From Fundidesulfovibrio soli (lineage in GTDB: Bacteria > Desulfobacterota > Desulfovibrionia > Desulfovibrionales > Desulfovibrionaceae), in NCBI RefSeq assembly GCF_022808695.1, contig NZ_JAKZKW010000003.1:119963-183962 (forward strand): DNA of 64,000 bases. The letters run 5' to 3'. Below, piece by piece: positions 55,029 through 64,000 of this stretch (its first letter is position 1; the number at the start of each line of letters is the position of its first letter). The position numbers and the translations under genes are program-made. The notes below the pieces were generated by a model. It did not search any database. It saw only the letters and a program-made list of their open reading frames with translations, and was not told where the DNA came from.

Positions 55029-55277
55029 CTACTTCTTGTTTATTGCGTCCAGATACTCTTCCGCCGCCTTGGAGACGACGTCGTAGAAACTGGGCTCTTT
55101 CTCGGGCTGACCGGGGCGGACATCGTCAGCGGCCTTGGACGCCTTGGCCATGGCCTCGTCGAAGGCTGCGGGGTCCATGCCGCTGAGTTCCAGGGCCTCC
55201 TCGCGGGAGATGACGCCCATCTGGGCGAAAACCGCCGCCGTGACACCCATCACCTTGCGGACATTCTCCTTGGCCAT
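55029..55277 (-). CDS. Small hypothetical protein (82 aa)
   Basis: MAKENVRKVMGVTAAVFAQM to EYLDAINKK, acidic and helical, with a strong AGGAGGGAATCAG before the ATG. Soluble, no Cys. It precedes mntH in the same direction. Not a family I can name. Confidence 0.7.
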   Translation of the reverse strand: MAKENVRKVMGVTAAVFAQMGVISREEALELSGMDPAAFDEAMAKASKAADDVRPGQPEKEPSFYDVVSKAAEEYLDAINKK

Positions 55278-55453
55278 CTGATTCCCTCCTCGTGCTTGCG
55301 CCCGGACACTGCGTCCGCGGGCTGGGTTGCGATGCGGCCCGGGCACGACGCCCGGGACAGGGCGCGCCCCAGGCCAGCGTGCGTTACCCGTGAGGGGTGC
55401 GGAGCGGGGCGCTTGCCAGGAGGTCCCGCCGCGCCGGTAGGCTCAAGGCAGGG

Positions 55454-56551
55454 TCAGTCCTGGAATTTCCGTTGAATATCCAGAAAGTCGTCCAGATTGT
55501 CCAGAAAAAGTGCAAAGATTCCCGGATCGAAGTGGGTGCCCTCCACCTGGGAGAGGCGCATGATAGCAAGCGCCTCGTCGTTGCTGTAGGCCTCCTTGTA
55601 GGGCCTGGCGGTGGTCAGGGCGTCGAAGACGTCGGACACGGCGCAGATGCGACCGGGCAGGGGGATGCCCGTCCCGGCGAGGTTCATGGGGTAGCCGGAG
55701 CCGTCCCAACGTTCGTGGTGGGAGAAGGCGATCACCTCGGCCACCTGGAGCAGCTCCGAGTTGGAGCCTTCCAGGATGTTGCGCCCGAAGACGGTGTGGT
55801 TCTTCATGATCGTCCATTCATCGGGGGTGAGCTGGCCGGGCTTGAGCAGGATGGAGTCGGGCACTCCCATCTTGCCCACGTCGTGCATGGGGCTGGCCTG
55901 GCGGATGAGCTCCACCACGTGCGAAGGAAGGCCAGTCAGCTCTGCCAGGCGCGCCGAGTAGCCGCTCATGCGCTTGATGTGGCTGGCGGTGTGCTCGTCT
56001 TTGTATTCGGCCGCCGACGCCAGCCGCAGGATGGTCTCCTGCTGGGAGGCCTGAAGGGAGTGCTGCATCCCGCGCAGGTTGTCCACGGCCAGGCTCAGCG
56101 CCTGGGTGCGTACTTCCACCAGCTCCTCGAGCCTCACCTGGTAGCGGATGAGCTCATCCTGGGAGCGTTTCATGCGCAGCATGGAGGCCATGCGCACGCG
56201 CAGCTCGGTCTTGTCGATGGGCTTGGCGATGAAGTCGTTGGCGCCGGCCTCCAGGGCCTTGAGCCTGTCGTCCCGGCTGGTGAGGGCCGTGACCATGACC
56301 AGGGGCACGGAGGCCCACTCCTTGACGGCCTTGATGCTGCGGGCCACCTCGAAGCCGTCCATGCCGGGCATGAGCACGTCCAGCAGCACCAGGTCCACGG
56401 TCGAGTCCATGAGCTCCAGGGCCTTCTTCCCGTTGTCCGCAAGGACGGGGACGCAGCCGAACTCGCGCAGGAAGCTCCCGAGAACCCGGAGGTTCACGGC
56501 CTCGTCGTCGGCGACGAGGATGCGCCTGCCCTGAAACGGATCGTTATCCAT
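55454..56551 (-). CDS. HD-GYP response regulator (probable c-di-GMP phosphodiesterase)
   Basis: A 365-residue protein: receiver domain (RRILVADDEAVNLRVL, phospho-Asp in LVLLDVLMPGMDG, Lys in FIAKPIDKTEL), a coiled-coil linker (about 130-165), then HD-GYP with HIKRMSGYSARLAEL, MHDVGKMGVPDSIL and HHERWDGSGYPMNLAG. The HD and GYP residues are complete, so cyclic-di-GMP hydrolysis is expected. Stand-alone, convergent to nothing regulatory. Confidence 0.94.
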   Translation of the reverse strand: MDNDPFQGRRILVADDEAVNLRVLGSFLREFGCVPVLADNGKKALELMDSTVDLVLLDVLMPGMDGFEVARSIKAVKEWASVPLVMVTALTSRDDRLKALEAGANDFIAKPIDKTELRVRMASMLRMKRSQDELIRYQVRLEELVEVRTQALSLAVDNLRGMQHSLQASQQETILRLASAAEYKDEHTASHIKRMSGYSARLAELTGLPSHVVELIRQASPMHDVGKMGVPDSILLKPGQLTPDEWTIMKNHTVFGRNILEGSNSELLQVAEVIAFSHHERWDGSGYPMNLAGTGIPLPGRICAVSDVFDALTTARPYKEAYSNDEALAIMRLSQVEGTHFDPGIFALFLDNLDDFLDIQRKFQD

Positions 56552-56661
56552 GAATCATCCCGTAAAACTGAATTCGGAAACCCTATTCCATCAGGTTGCG
56601 TATGGCAATATGGCTATGCGGCCGGGGGGACACGGGGGCGAATAAAAGGGGCGGGGGGCGG

Positions 56662-56694
56662 AAAAAAGCCGGGGAGGCCCTTGGGCCTCCCCGG
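56662..56694 (-). terminator. Rho-independent terminator of enolase
   Basis: CCGGGGAGGCCC and GGGCCTCCCCGG form a perfect 12-bp stem with a TT loop; T run on the - strand from A-run 56662-56667. It follows the eno stop codon by 17 bases. Confidence 0.9.
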
Positions 56695-56710
56695 GAGTCT
56701 ATGCGGGGGG

Positions 56711-58845
<2,135 letters not shown>

Positions 58846-58970
58846 GTGGGTCTCCGGGCGAGCCGGGTGTGTCGATGGGTCGTATCCGACCTCAGGTAGA
58901 CTATTTTCGCGTACTTGAAAAGGTGATAGCGGTGGGTACTGGCGCCGTTTAATCGCAACAAGGGGCTCTT

Positions 58971-60041
58971 ATGGATCCAACCTCGCTGATACCGCCGGCG
59001 GACGCCCTGCCCGCCGCCCCGTGGCTGCTGCGCCTGCTGTTGGACGCAACCTTCGCGGTCCACCTGCTGCTCATGAACGCCATGCTCGGCCTGACCCTGC
59101 TCGGCTTCGCGCGCTCCCTGCGCCAGTCCGAAGGGCTGTCGCGCCAGGCCTCGCTGGTGCCCACCCTCACGGCCCTGGCCGTCAACGTGGGCGTCGCGCC
59201 GTTCCTCTTCCTCCAGACGCTCTACGGCCAGTTCCTCTACGTGGGCTTCATGCTCATGGGGGTCTATTGGGTGGGGCTGGTGCTGGCGGTGATGGCCGCC
59301 TACGGCCTGGCCTACCGCCAGAAGTACGCCCTGGGCCACACGCCCCACGGTCGCTCGGGCCCGCGCGGCACGCTGGTCTGGGGGGCGATGGCGCTGCTCA
59401 TGCTCTACGCCTCCCTGGTGCAGGTCAACAACGCGCTGCTCTTGCAGCGGCCTGATTTCTGGAGCGGCTTCTTCGAGAACGCCTCCGGGACCATGACCGC
59501 CTTCGCGGACCGCACCTTCGTCCCGCGCTGGCTGCACTTCGTGCTGGCCTCGGTCTCCGTTGGCGGGCTCTCCCTGGCCATGGTGGGGCGCGGCCGCTCC
59601 CGCCGGGGCGATCCGCACGGGGCCGAGCTGCAGGCCGAGGGATTGCGCTGGTTCAGCCACGGCGCGCTGGCCACGGCCGCCGTGGGCCTGTGGTGGCTGG
59701 TCAGCCTGCCCCGCGAGGTGATGCTCGCCTTCATGGGCGGCCACGCCCTGGGCACCGGGCTGCTCCTGGGCGGGGTGGCCTCGGCTGGGGCGTCCGTGGC
59801 CTTCGGGCTGCGGGGCAAAGCCATCCCGGCGGCCTGCGGAGCGGTGGTCACCGTGTGCTTCATGGTGCCCCTGCGCGAGGTCCTGCGCATGATCCAGCTT
59901 TCCCCCCATCTCAACGACGCCGCCATGACCGTGCGGCCCGAGCCCACCACGGTGGCAATGTTCCTGGGGTGCATGGCCATATCCCTGGCGGTGGTCTGGT
60001 GGGCCGCGGCGCGGCCCGTACCCGACAGGAAGGGGGCGTAG
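58971..60041 (+). CDS. Cytochrome bd-related multi-TM subunit, first of a two-gene complex
   Basis: A 356-residue membrane protein with about eight TM helices. The first TM carries a His (LLLDATFAVHLLLMNAMLG), the place of the haem-binding His of CydA-type proteins; further His occur in TM context. Cytoplasmic loops are Arg-rich. AAGGGG precedes the ATG. It is 4 bases from the large bd-multihaem gene and is probably its membrane partner. Distant from standard CydA in length (356 versus about 500), so the family label is by resemblance. Confidence 0.6.
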   Translation: MDPTSLIPPADALPAAPWLLRLLLDATFAVHLLLMNAMLGLTLLGFARSLRQSEGLSRQASLVPTLTALAVNVGVAPFLFLQTLYGQFLYVGFMLMGVYWVGLVLAVMAAYGLAYRQKYALGHTPHGRSGPRGTLVWGAMALLMLYASLVQVNNALLLQRPDFWSGFFENASGTMTAFADRTFVPRWLHFVLASVSVGGLSLAMVGRGRSRRGDPHGAELQAEGLRWFSHGALATAAVGLWWLVSLPREVMLAFMGGHALGTGLLLGGVASAGASVAFGLRGKAIPAACGAVVTVCFMVPLREVLRMIQLSPHLNDAAMTVRPEPTTVAMFLGCMAISLAVVWWAAARPVPDRKGA

Positions 60042-60045
60042 GCGC

Positions 60046-62559
60046 ATGGACTATCCCATACTGCATTGGACCTGGTGGGGCGGCGGCCTGCTCATCGCGC
60101 TGGTGGCCACCATCCACGTGTTCATCGCGCACTTCGCCGTGGGCGGCGGCCTGTTCATCGCCGTGATGGAGACCCGGGTGCAGCGCCTGGGCCTGGGGAC
60201 CCTCAAGGACTACCTGCGCCGCTACGCCAAGTTCTTCCTGGTGTTCACCATGGTGGTGGGCGGGCTCACGGGCGTGGGCATCTGGGTGGTGATCGCCATC
60301 GGCGCGCCCGGGGCCACCTCCACGCTCATCCACTCCTTCGTGTTCGGCTGGGCCACGGAGTGGACCTTCTTCCTGGCCGAGATCGTCACCCTGCTGGTCT
60401 ACATGAGCTCCTTCGAGGCGGAGCGCTCCACTCGCAGGCTCATCCTGGCCTGGCTCTACTTCGCCTTCGCCTTCGGCTCGCTCACCGTGGTGCAGGGCTT
60501 CATCTCCTACATGCTCACCCCCGGAGAGTGGCTGGCCACGCAGCGTTTCTGGGACGGCTTCTTCAACCCCACCTTCCTGCCAGGGCTGGTGTTCCGGGCC
60601 GCATTCGCCGCCCTGGTGGCGGGCGTGTTCGGCCTGATCACCGCCCAGGGCGTGGAGGATGAGGGCGAGCGCAAGCGGCTCTCCCGCTTCTGCGCGGTGT
60701 GGACCATCCTGCCCCTGCCGGTGCTGGCCGCGGCGGGCTGGTGGCACATCGCCGTGCTCTCCCCGGAGCAGAAGGTGCTGGCGCTTGGCCTCTCCCCCGA
60801 GGTTGCCTCGGGCATGAAGGCCTTCTGGTGGGCCGCGCCCTTCGTGGTGGCCGGCGGCGCGATGCTTGCGGGCGGCGTCTCCCGCGAGGTGGCCCGGAAG
60901 GTGGCCGTGTTCACCATGCTTGCCTCCTTCTGCGTGCTTGCCTCCTTCGAGTACATGCGCGAGGCCGCGCGCAGGCCGTACATCATCACCGGCTACATGT
61001 ACTCCAACGGCATCCCCGTGGCCCGCGCCGGGGAAATCAACGCCAAGGGGGCGCTGGCCTCGGCCAAGTGGAGCAAGGTCAAGCAGGTCACGGACGCCAA
61101 CCGCATGGAGGCGGGACGTGAGCTCTATTTCCTGGAGTGCTCCAGCTGCCACAGCCTGGGCGGCCCCATGCTGGACATGCTCCCGCGTAGCGCCAAGTAC
61201 TCCGCCTTCGGCATGGAGGCCCTGCTGACAGGCATGGGCAAGATCGGCACCTACATGCCGCCCTTCCTGGGCACCGCGCAGGAGAGGGCAGCCCTGGCCG
61301 CCTGGCTCACCGAGGGGCTGCACGGCCCGCGCAAGGCGGAGGCCCCCAAGTTCCCGCAGGCGGTCGACACGGTGCCCGTGTTCACCGACGACACCCCCTA
61401 CGTGCTCACCGCCGCGCCGGACAGGGGCATCAACATGCTCTCCGACGCCGACGGGCAATGGACCCTGGGCGTCGGCACGCAGGGGCTCACCGCGCAACTG
61501 ATCCGCCGCGACATAGTCCCCGAGGCCGTCACCAAGGACGTCACCGTGACCTACACCGTGGCCGACGGCCAGGCGGGCAGCCTCCAGCCCCAGGGCAACG
61601 CCTTCCGGGCGGAGCTGATCCCGGTCTCGCCCTATCCCAAGTCCGGCGGGTTCCAGCCTTACCCGGTGGCCGAGGTCAACGCCTACGACGCCTCGGGCAA
61701 GCTGCTGGCAAGCACCAGGGTGGTGCTGCCCGTCTCCACGGAGCTGGGCTGCCGCTCCTGCCACGGCGGGCCGTGGAAGCACGGCGTGGCGGGCATCGCC
61801 CCCAGCACCGGGCGCGACGTGCTGGCCGCGCACGACAGGCTCTCCGGCACGCGCCTGGCCAAACGCTCCGGCACGCTGGAGTGCCGCTCCTGCCACAAGG
61901 ACGTGACCGACACCCAGGCGGCTTCGCCCGCGGGAGCCCCCGGGCGGACCATGAGCCTCTCCGCGTCGATCCACGGCCTGCACGCGGTCTATCTGGCCGG
62001 GCAGGGGGCCAAGGCCTGCGACGCCTGCCATCCCACCAGCCCCACCGGGGCCACCCGCGCCTTCCGCGACCCGCACCAGGAGGCCGGGCTGGACTGCACC
62101 AACTGCCACGGCGCGCTGGAGGACCACGCCCTCTCGCTTTTGACCCGTGAGAAGGCCCTGGGCGCTCCTGCGGCGGGCAAGCTCATAAGCCTGATAACGC
62201 CCCGCGACGCGCAACCCGTGCCGCGTGAACCCTGGACCCAGGAACCCCGCTGCCTGACCTGCCACACGGACTACGGCCCGCCGCAGGGCATGCAGGCTTA
62301 CGGCTCCTGGAGCAAGGACCGGGCGGCCCTGTTCAAGCACTCGCGGGACGACCTGGGCGCGATGGCCTGCTCCGGCTGCCACAGCTCTGTCCACGCGGTC
62401 TACCCGGCGCGCAACCCCTATGGGAAGATGCGCGACGTGCTCCAGCCCACGCAGTACCAGAAGAACACCAGCGCCCTTGGATCGCCCAAGACCTGCAAGG
62501 TCTGCCATACCATGGACATGGACGCGCCCGCGCACCATCCCGGAATGGGCCTGGACTGA
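60046..62559 (+). CDS. Cytochrome bd-like membrane domain fused to octahaem cytochrome c
   Basis: An 837-residue fusion. Residues about 1-310 hold about eight TM helices resembling CydA: FIAHFAVGGGLFIAVME (compare CydA H-x-L-F...LAIMET), and GWATEWTFFLAEIVTLLVYM, with Glu spaced like the CydA quinol/proton-channel pair. Residues 365-837 carry eight CXXCH haem-c sites: CSSCH (365), CRSCH (569), CRSCH, CDACH, CTNCH, CLTCH, CSGCH and CKVCH. Expected role: take electrons from menaquinol or its reverse and pass them through a periplasmic haem chain. Cytochrome c3-like family label is possible for the C-terminus. Terminator follows. Confidence 0.72.
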   Translation: MDYPILHWTWWGGGLLIALVATIHVFIAHFAVGGGLFIAVMETRVQRLGLGTLKDYLRRYAKFFLVFTMVVGGLTGVGIWVVIAIGAPGATSTLIHSFVFGWATEWTFFLAEIVTLLVYMSSFEAERSTRRLILAWLYFAFAFGSLTVVQGFISYMLTPGEWLATQRFWDGFFNPTFLPGLVFRAAFAALVAGVFGLITAQGVEDEGERKRLSRFCAVWTILPLPVLAAAGWWHIAVLSPEQKVLALGLSPEVASGMKAFWWAAPFVVAGGAMLAGGVSREVARKVAVFTMLASFCVLASFEYMREAARRPYIITGYMYSNGIPVARAGEINAKGALASAKWSKVKQVTDANRMEAGRELYFLECSSCHSLGGPMLDMLPRSAKYSAFGMEALLTGMGKIGTYMPPFLGTAQERAALAAWLTEGLHGPRKAEAPKFPQAVDTVPVFTDDTPYVLTAAPDRGINMLSDADGQWTLGVGTQGLTAQLIRRDIVPEAVTKDVTVTYTVADGQAGSLQPQGNAFRAELIPVSPYPKSGGFQPYPVAEVNAYDASGKLLASTRVVLPVSTELGCRSCHGGPWKHGVAGIAPSTGRDVLAAHDRLSGTRLAKRSGTLECRSCHKDVTDTQAASPAGAPGRTMSLSASIHGLHAVYLAGQGAKACDACHPTSPTGATRAFRDPHQEAGLDCTNCHGALEDHALSLLTREKALGAPAAGKLISLITPRDAQPVPREPWTQEPRCLTCHTDYGPPQGMQAYGSWSKDRAALFKHSRDDLGAMACSGCHSSVHAVYPARNPYGKMRDVLQPTQYQKNTSALGSPKTCKVCHTMDMDAPAHHPGMGLD

Positions 62560-62579
62560 GCGCGACGCAAACCAACATC

Positions 62580-62619
62580 AACGGCCGGGAAGAGGAAAGA
62601 CTCTTCCCGGCCGTTTCAG
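62580..62619 (+). terminator. Rho-independent terminator
   Basis: AACGGCCGGGAAGAG and CTCTTCCCGGCCGTT form a perfect 15-bp stem with a short loop, then TTTCAGTTT. Located 20 bases past the cytochrome stop codon. Confidence 0.85.
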
Positions 62620-62793
62620 TTTGGATTCCATGGCTGCAACCTGTCGGGGCTTGGGTCCGCGCGGGGGAAGCGCACCCCCCCGGTTTGCCGTAAGGGATGC
62701 TCCAGCCGGGCTCGGTGCCCATGCGGGCGAAAAACCCCCGCCAGGCATGTGACAGCTCCAGGGCGGCACGCAACGTCATCGGCTGCCGGGATT

Positions 62794-63555
62794 TCAGGGC
62801 AGGCCGAAGCGGGCCGCGGTGCGGGCGTATTCCTCTCGGGGCAGTTGGATCAGCAGGGGGGAGAGGGCCGGGTCCAGCCAGGTTGCCACGCGCTCCATGT
62901 CCGTACGTTCCATGGCCGTGCAGCCGGAGGTCGTGGCGCCGGGGGCGCGCCAGATGTGCAGGAAGATGCAGGAGCCCGCTCCGGGCACGGCCGGGGCGGG
63001 GTTATGGGCGACCACCAGGCCAAGGGCGTACTGGCCGTCCTTGCGCCGCATGACCTCGGAGCTGTTCCAGGCGCGCGCCGGGGCCGTCGAGGCATCCAGC
63101 AAGGTATTGTATTGCGGCGAGGCCGCGTCGTCCACGCACTCCAGCGTCTCGGTGGCCTGCACGTAGGGCATCCGCAGGCTCGGCGGCGGGGCCTGCGCGT
63201 AGCCGAACACCTGGCCCAGCCGGAAGACGCCCGCCGGGGCCCGGCCGTCGCCTTCCTGCTTGCGCGGGCCTTCCGCCGGGACCTCGTGCAGGCCGATTCC
63301 CCAGCCCAAGCCCTTGGGGCCGAGCGTGACCGCCACTGGCGGGCCGTCCTGCCGCCACGGACCGCCAGCATCGCGGCGGTAGAGGGTCAGGCGAGCGCTG
63401 GTGCAGCTCCAGCAGTCGCTGGTCACCACCAGCAGCTGTCCGGAGGCCGCCAGGGCGTCGTCCAGGGCGTCGTCCAGGGCGGCGGCGATCGCCGGGCCGG
63501 AAGCCAGAAGGGCCGTTAAAAGCAATAGCGCGGCAGAAAGAGGGAAGCGTTTCAT
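62794..63555 (-). CDS. L,D-transpeptidase (YkuD)-like exported protein
   Basis: A 253-residue protein with signal peptide (MKRFPLSAALLLLTALLASG, cleaved near AIAA), chosen over a longer open frame because this start gives the signal. The YkuD active-site pattern is present as FLHIWRAPGATTSGCTAMER, with His and the catalytic Cys in place of the usual HGT...SHGC. An earlier Cys pair is CWSCTS. Probably acts on peptidoglycan cross-links; the degenerate Ser-His-Gly-Cys context makes the enzymatic assignment less certain. Confidence 0.72.
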   Translation of the reverse strand: MKRFPLSAALLLLTALLASGPAIAAALDDALDDALAASGQLLVVTSDCWSCTSARLTLYRRDAGGPWRQDGPPVAVTLGPKGLGWGIGLHEVPAEGPRKQEGDGRAPAGVFRLGQVFGYAQAPPPSLRMPYVQATETLECVDDAASPQYNTLLDASTAPARAWNSSEVMRRKDGQYALGLVVAHNPAPAVPGAGSCIFLHIWRAPGATTSGCTAMERTDMERVATWLDPALSPLLIQLPREEYARTAARFGLP

Positions 63556-64000
63556 GGCGCCAGGATGCAGTCCCTTGGAGGTGCCCGTCAAGAGGCGCAT
63601 TCTCAAGCTCCCGGGGCAATTTGCCACTCAAGCCTGAATGAATTGTGGCTGAACCGGCCCTGTCCTCCCTCTTCGCCGCCGCGCGGACAGATGTATTTGA
63701 AGAACATCCGCCCGCGCGGCGGCGCAGAGGGAAGCCAGGGCCGCACACCGGACCAGCGCGGCAGTTTTCGGAATGCAAGGGGCGAAGCCTCGCACCCAAT
63801 GGTTTTTCCTGCTCTGCACCCGCCCACGGAAACGGCTTCAGGCCGCTCATGCAGGCGCGCTGAACGCGAAGCGGAAGGGGATTGCAAAGGGAGGAACTCC
63901 CTTTGCCCGCCGGAGGCATCTCCCGCTTGTCTAGGCCCCAGCCGTGGGCGCACCCCCGGCCCCCGGGGCCCCGCACTTGAAGGAAAAAAACCCAAGAGGC
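63556..64000. other. Right-edge region, no recognised gene, one long inverted repeat
   Basis: 445 bases with no supportable ORF. It contains the 21-bp arm inverted repeat at 63666-63732 and later a C/G-rich stretch (63930-63975). The next gene may begin beyond the window. Confidence 0.5.
63666..63732. repeat. Long inverted repeat (21-bp arms, one mismatch)
   Basis: TCCCTCTTCGCCGCCGCGCG (63666 onward) pairs with the region ending at 63732 (CCGCGCGGCGGCGCAGAGGG then A), leaving one mismatch in 21. The 25-base spacer has its own short ATGT/ACAT pairing. No T tract. The structure could extrude as a cruciform or be a species-specific intergenic repeat. Confidence 0.6.

Noticed and set aside
59911..62538. 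875-aa open frame on the - strand
   Set aside because: Exactly antisense to the bd-octahaem gene, whose heme motifs and TM helices show that the + strand is coding.

Overview
The window looks like a chromosomal segment of a high-GC, anaerobic, Gram-negative bacterium of the sulfate-reducing Desulfovibrionales type. This is inferred from the gene repertoire: a multiheme c-type cytochrome complex, a CarD-type regulator, many TusA/DsrE sulfur-relay proteins, Do-family proteases, a Tad pilus, and a probable selenoprotein. It is an inference from protein families, not from a marker-gene comparison. Most genes are ordinary housekeeping or envelope functions, but several accessory blocks stand out.

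Layout. 1-2.3 kb is an accessory patch: a C-terminal fragment of a paralogous gene at the left edge, three tiny membrane-type ORFs on the + strand, and two unknown proteins on the - strand. 2.4-4.7 kb holds two tandem BMP-family periplasmic binding proteins, each with its own terminator. 4.8-10 kb (- strand) has a globin-like histidine kinase, an HI0933-type flavoprotein, an NlpC/P60 protein, exonuclease III and a phosphoesterase; 10.1-15.5 kb (+ strand) has a formyl-THF cyclo-ligase, a PgeF-type multicopper/purine enzyme, a secreted phospholipase A2-like protein, TypA and two unknown proteins.

The most interesting unit is the + strand operon at 15.76-18.49 kb: TusA-like, DsrE-like, a TusA-OsmC fusion, and a cobalamin-independent methionine-synthase (MetE C-terminal) homologue. 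The last gene is interrupted by one in-frame TGA where, from memory of the family, a Cys is expected. The frame continues unchanged on both sides, and a good bacterial SECIS-like hairpin starts 11 bases after the TGA. I read it as a selenoprotein (Sec218) tied to a sulfur/selenium relay.

19.5-30.8 kb carries a Lys-rich secreted peptide, an OmpR-type two-component pair, an M48 protease with TPRs, Rho, CarD, Pth, L25, Prs, tRNA-Gln, IspE and a Do-family protease. After tRNA-Arg(CCT), 31.3-44.3 kb is a complete Tad (Flp pilus) locus on the - strand, unusual in also holding a HerA-type ATPase; its distal part (31.3-36.3 kb) is visibly less GC-rich. 44.8-50.6 kb has a DUF362/terpenoid-cyclase-fold pair, an EAL-HDOD regulator, an extremely His-rich small protein and a TPR protein. 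50.8-58.9 kb has UvrA, an NRAMP transporter, an HD-GYP response regulator, enolase and CoaX. 59-62.6 kb encodes a two-subunit, cytochrome bd-like membrane complex whose second subunit is fused to eight CXXCH haem-c sites. An L,D-transpeptidase-like protein and a long inverted repeat close the window.
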